A stretch of DNA of 7,616 nucleotides, taken from contig JARFRJ010000312.1 in NCBI GenBank assembly GCA_029287305.1, positions 1-7,616 on the forward strand. The letters are read 5' to 3'. How positions within the stretch are numbered: position 1 is the first letter of the stretch; every line of letters begins with the position of its first letter. The notes beneath the pieces are model-generated. The model made no database searches, was not told the DNA's origin, and worked only from the letters and a program-made list of their open reading frames with translations. This DNA comes from Hyphomonas sp. GTDB lineage: Bacteria > Pseudomonadota > Alphaproteobacteria > Caulobacterales > Hyphomonadaceae. Both the position numbers and the translations under genes were made by a program. Shown here one piece after another: positions 5,768 through 7,616 of the stretch.

Positions 5768-7147
5768 ATGACGACCCCGACCTCTGATATTGATGAAAAT
5801 GCGCCGCCAATTGAAAATCGCGCAGAGCTGATTGAGTGGATTGCGCAGGGCGAAAAGCCTAAAAGCGATTGGCGTATCGGGACAGAGCATGAAAAGTTTG
5901 GCTTTTTGAAAGAGGGATTGCGGCCTGTGCCTTATGAAGGGGCGGCCTCTATAAGTGCCTTACTGACGGGGCTGCGTGATAGATATGGCTGGCAGGGTCT
6001 GTATGAAGGTGAAACCCTGATTGGTTTGAAACGCGACGGTGCCAGCGTCTCTTTAGAGCCTGGCGGGCAGTTTGAACTTTCCGGCGCGCCTTTGGAACAT
6101 ATACACCAGACCTGTAATGAGGTGGGACGCCACCTGTCTGAAGTACGCGCTATTGCCGACCCGCTGGGGATTGGCTTTTTGGGGCTCGGCTTTTCTCCGA
6201 TCTGGAGCCTTGAAGAGACCCCGATGATGCCGAAAGGCCGCTATGGTATTATGAAAAATTATATGCCGAAAGTGGGGCGGCTTGGCCATCAGATGATGTT
6301 TCGCTCCTGCACGGTTCAGGTCAATCTCGATTTTGACAGTGAAGCCGATATGGTCAAGAAAATGCGCGTCTCTCTGGCCCTGCAGCCTCTGGCGACGGCT
6401 CTATTTGCCAATTCGCCTTTCGCCGAAGGGCGTACAAATGGCTTTTTATCCTACCGCGCGCATGTTTGGAGCGATACCGATCCGGATCGGACAGGCATGC
6501 TGCCCTTCATGTTTGAGGACGGGGCAGGCTATGAAGCCTATGTCGATTATGTGCTGGATGTACCGATGTATTTTGTCCGCCGGGGCAAAGCCTATCTAGA
6601 TTGTGCAGGCCATTCCTTCCGGGATTTTATGGCTGGCAAGCTGGCCGTTTTACCTGGAGAAAAGCCGCGCATGGCAGACTGGGAAGATCATCTCTCAACC
6701 CTCTTTCCGGAGGTCCGGCTAAAGCGGTTTTTGGAGATGCGCGGTTCTGACAGTGGGCCTTGGGATTCGCTCTGCGCCATGCCCGCTTTTTGGGTCGGCC
6801 TCCTCTATGACAGGGACGCCCTGAACGCCGCTTGGGACCTCGTCAAAGATTGGAGCGAGGCCGAGCGCGAGGCGATGTATCGGACCGCTCCGGCAAGGGG
6901 GCTGAAAGCCTTTGCGCCGGGGGGGCGTGTATTACAGGATATTGCCAAAGACATTCTACAGATTGCCGCCAGCGGGTTGAAGCGCCGGGCCCGCCTGAAT
7001 GCATCCGGGGATGATGAAAGCGGATTTCTGCATGATTTACATGAGATCGCTGAAAGCGGCCTCAATCCGGCCAATCGTTTGCTGAATGCCTATCATGGCG
7101 ATTGGGATCAGGATTTGACCAAAGTATTTCAAACCAAGGCGTATTAA
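5768..7147 (+). CDS. gshA: Glutamate-cysteine ligase, plant/alphaproteobacterial type
   Basis: This enzyme joins glutamate and cysteine with ATP, the first and controlling step of glutathione synthesis in the cytoplasm. The 459 residues follow the plant/alphaproteobacterial GCS2 family end to end: IGTEHEKFGF (37-46), SLEPGGQFELSGAP (95-108), MPKGRYGIMKNYMPKVG (154-170), CTVQVNLDF (181-189), LQPLATALFANSPF (205-218) and LCAMPAFWVGLLYD (335-348). It is unrelated in sequence to E. coli GshA. Compared from memory with plant enzymes, Cys116 and Cys336 occupy the places of the long-range regulatory disulfide (Brassica Cys178-Cys398, same spacing of 220). The hairpin pair is incomplete: Cys279 is present, but the partner position 15 residues later is Val294. 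There is no transit peptide. AAAAGGA (5751-5757) supplies a ribosome site ten bases before the ATG. Confidence 0.96.
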   Translation: MTTPTSDIDENAPPIENRAELIEWIAQGEKPKSDWRIGTEHEKFGFLKEGLRPVPYEGAASISALLTGLRDRYGWQGLYEGETLIGLKRDGASVSLEPGGQFELSGAPLEHIHQTCNEVGRHLSEVRAIADPLGIGFLGLGFSPIWSLEETPMMPKGRYGIMKNYMPKVGRLGHQMMFRSCTVQVNLDFDSEADMVKKMRVSLALQPLATALFANSPFAEGRTNGFLSYRAHVWSDTDPDRTGMLPFMFEDGAGYEAYVDYVLDVPMYFVRRGKAYLDCAGHSFRDFMAGKLAVLPGEKPRMADWEDHLSTLFPEVRLKRFLEMRGSDSGPWDSLCAMPAFWVGLLYDRDALNAAWDLVKDWSEAEREAMYRTAPARGLKAFAPGGRVLQDIAKDILQIAASGLKRRARLNASGDDESGFLHDLHEIAESGLNPANRLLNAYHGDWDQDLTKVFQTKAY

Positions 7148-7187
7148 GGCGTAGAGACAATTTAAGTTTTTGGTGTTTCCAACTATG

Positions 7188-7214
7188 CCGACTACTGATT
7201 CGGAATGCTTTTTT
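7188..7214 (+). terminator. Weak possible intrinsic terminator after gshA
   Basis: CCGA (7188-7191) and TCGG (7200-7203) can pair around an eight-base loop, followed five bases later by six T residues (7209-7214). The stem is only four base pairs and the T run is offset, so this is a weak candidate. It lies about 40 bases past the gshA stop, where a terminator would be expected. Confidence 0.25.
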
Positions 7215-7271
7215 GGAGGGAGCTAATACCAAAGCTTCTGAATATGCCTGAAATAAACACACGTAAAAAAC

Positions 7272-7305
7272 AGACTGCGTGGGGCCAAAACAATCAAAAC
7301 AGTCT
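7272..7305 (+). repeat. 6-bp inverted repeat with wide loop
   Basis: AGACTG (7272-7277) and CAGTCT (7300-7305) are exact inverted copies separated by 22 bases, followed by ATTTT. It could be a weak terminator or a chance match. Confidence 0.25.
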
Positions 7306-7425
7306 ATTTTCAATCAGTAAAAAGTTGATGGGCAGGCCATCGCGGATCCAATTTGTACGTATATTGACTCCGATGATATTTTATAATTCTTGTGCTCTCT
7401 CCATGATTTGTTATGGACGAAAAGC

Positions 7426-7440
7426 GCTTCTACAAGAAGC
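7426..7440 (+). repeat. Compact hairpin before the terminal lipoprotein gene
   Basis: GCTTCT-ACA-AGAAGC forms a perfect six-pair stem with a three-base loop, ending 33 bases before the TTG start at 7474. No strong T run follows on either strand, so it looks more like a leader structure or operator than a terminator. Confidence 0.4.
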
Positions 7441-7473
7441 CTAATTGTAAATTTTGTTAAGGTCTTTATCATT

Positions 7474-7616
7474 TTGAAAAATCATCTTTTGAAAACATGT
7501 TCAGCACTTATCGTGTTCGGGGTAATTGTTGCGTGCGGGGCAGATAAGGCGTCTGTGCCACCAAATTTACCAGAAGCAGGCTCCGGCCCTGTATCACCCC
7601 CACCACCTCCGCCGCC
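7474..7616 (+). CDS. Lipoprotein with polyproline linker, N-terminal fragment
   Basis: An open frame runs off the right edge. Read from the TTG at 7474 it gives 47 complete codons. A basic start (KNHLLK) is followed by a hydrophobic core and the lipobox VIVAC with the lipidated cysteine at residue 21; Gly at +2 suggests export to the outer membrane. The mature part begins GADKASVPPNLPEAG and runs into six prolines at the edge. Such Pro-rich linkers usually tether a folded domain away from the membrane, but that domain is not in the window, so no function can be given. AAGG (7459-7462) lies 11 bases upstream of the TTG. The alternative TTG at 7489 would leave a 16-residue signal, which is short. 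No in-frame ATG exists upstream of the lipobox. The contig probably broke in the proline-codon repeat. Confidence 0.68.
   Translation, partial: MKNHLLKTCSALIVFGVIVACGADKASVPPNLPEAGSGPVSPPPPPP

Larger units (their letters stand above)
7148..7473. other. AT-rich intergenic stretch with no convincing gene
   Basis: This 326-base stretch is visibly more AT-rich than its neighbours. One + strand frame is open from an ATG at 7205 to a TAA at 7442-7444 (79 codons). Its codons (AGG, ATA, CTA, GGA, CGA) are unlike the flanking genes, the only good ribosome-like site (GGAGGGA, 7215-7221) lies inside it, and the peptide resembles nothing I know. The next in-frame ATG at 7244 is 22 bases from that site. 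I do not call it a gene. The stretch also holds three small inverted repeats (7188-7203, 7272-7305, 7426-7440) and TATAAT at 7382-7387. Confidence 0.6.

Noticed and set aside
7364..7387. TTGACT plus TATAAT as a promoter for the terminal lipoprotein
   Set aside because: The hexamers are only 12 bases apart, too close for a sigma-70 promoter. TATAAT alone remains possible, but nothing suitable lies 16-18 bases upstream.
7205..7444. Small + strand gene of 79 codons
   Set aside because: Rare-codon-rich, no upstream ribosome site, no recognisable motif, and set in an AT-rich gap; described as part of the intergenic stretch instead.

Overview
The window is a bacterial fragment, most likely from an alphaproteobacterium (perhaps a Hyphomonadaceae/Maricaulales-like marine lineage; the order is a guess). 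The evidence is the plant/alphaproteobacterial-type glutamate-cysteine ligase directly behind rsmE, with ubiA divergent from that pair, plus a type II secretion (T2SS) gspN/gspO end. Genes are tightly packed. No RNA gene, CRISPR array, insertion sequence or phage gene is visible. Both ends look like assembly ends: the first 69 bases are an Illumina Nextera/P5 adapter rather than genome, and the last bases are a proline-codon repeat inside an unfinished gene.

Layout: (1) 1-69 adapter. (2) 70-2164, + strand: the tail of a probable gspM, then gspN, an unrecognised outer-membrane-type lipoprotein gene, and after a 172-base gap a short gspO prepilin peptidase. The gap carries a striking 13-bp direct repeat just upstream of gspO. 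(3) 2219-4865, - strand: ubiA, a membrane fatty acid desaturase and a FrnE/DsbA-like thiol oxidoreductase, probably one transcription unit. The last two genes overlap by a 4-base GTGA. (4) 4866-4977: a divergent control region with three inverted repeats. (5) 4978-7147, + strand: rsmE and gshA. (6) 7148-7473: an AT-rich stretch without a convincing gene. (7) 7474 to the end: the start of a TTG-initiated lipoprotein with a polyproline linker.

How the genes fit together: the left block is the 3' end of a T2SS operon, covering inner-membrane assembly proteins and pseudopilin processing. The unknown lipoprotein is the best candidate here for an undescribed T2SS accessory part. The middle and right blocks are housekeeping: ubiquinone side-chain attachment, lipid desaturation, thiol redox, 16S rRNA methylation and glutathione synthesis. 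I see no clearly novel multi-gene system. The most useful leads are the T2SS-linked lipoprotein, the direct repeat before gspO, the palindromes between ubiA and rsmE, a possible leaderless start for the desaturase, and the cysteine pattern of GshA.
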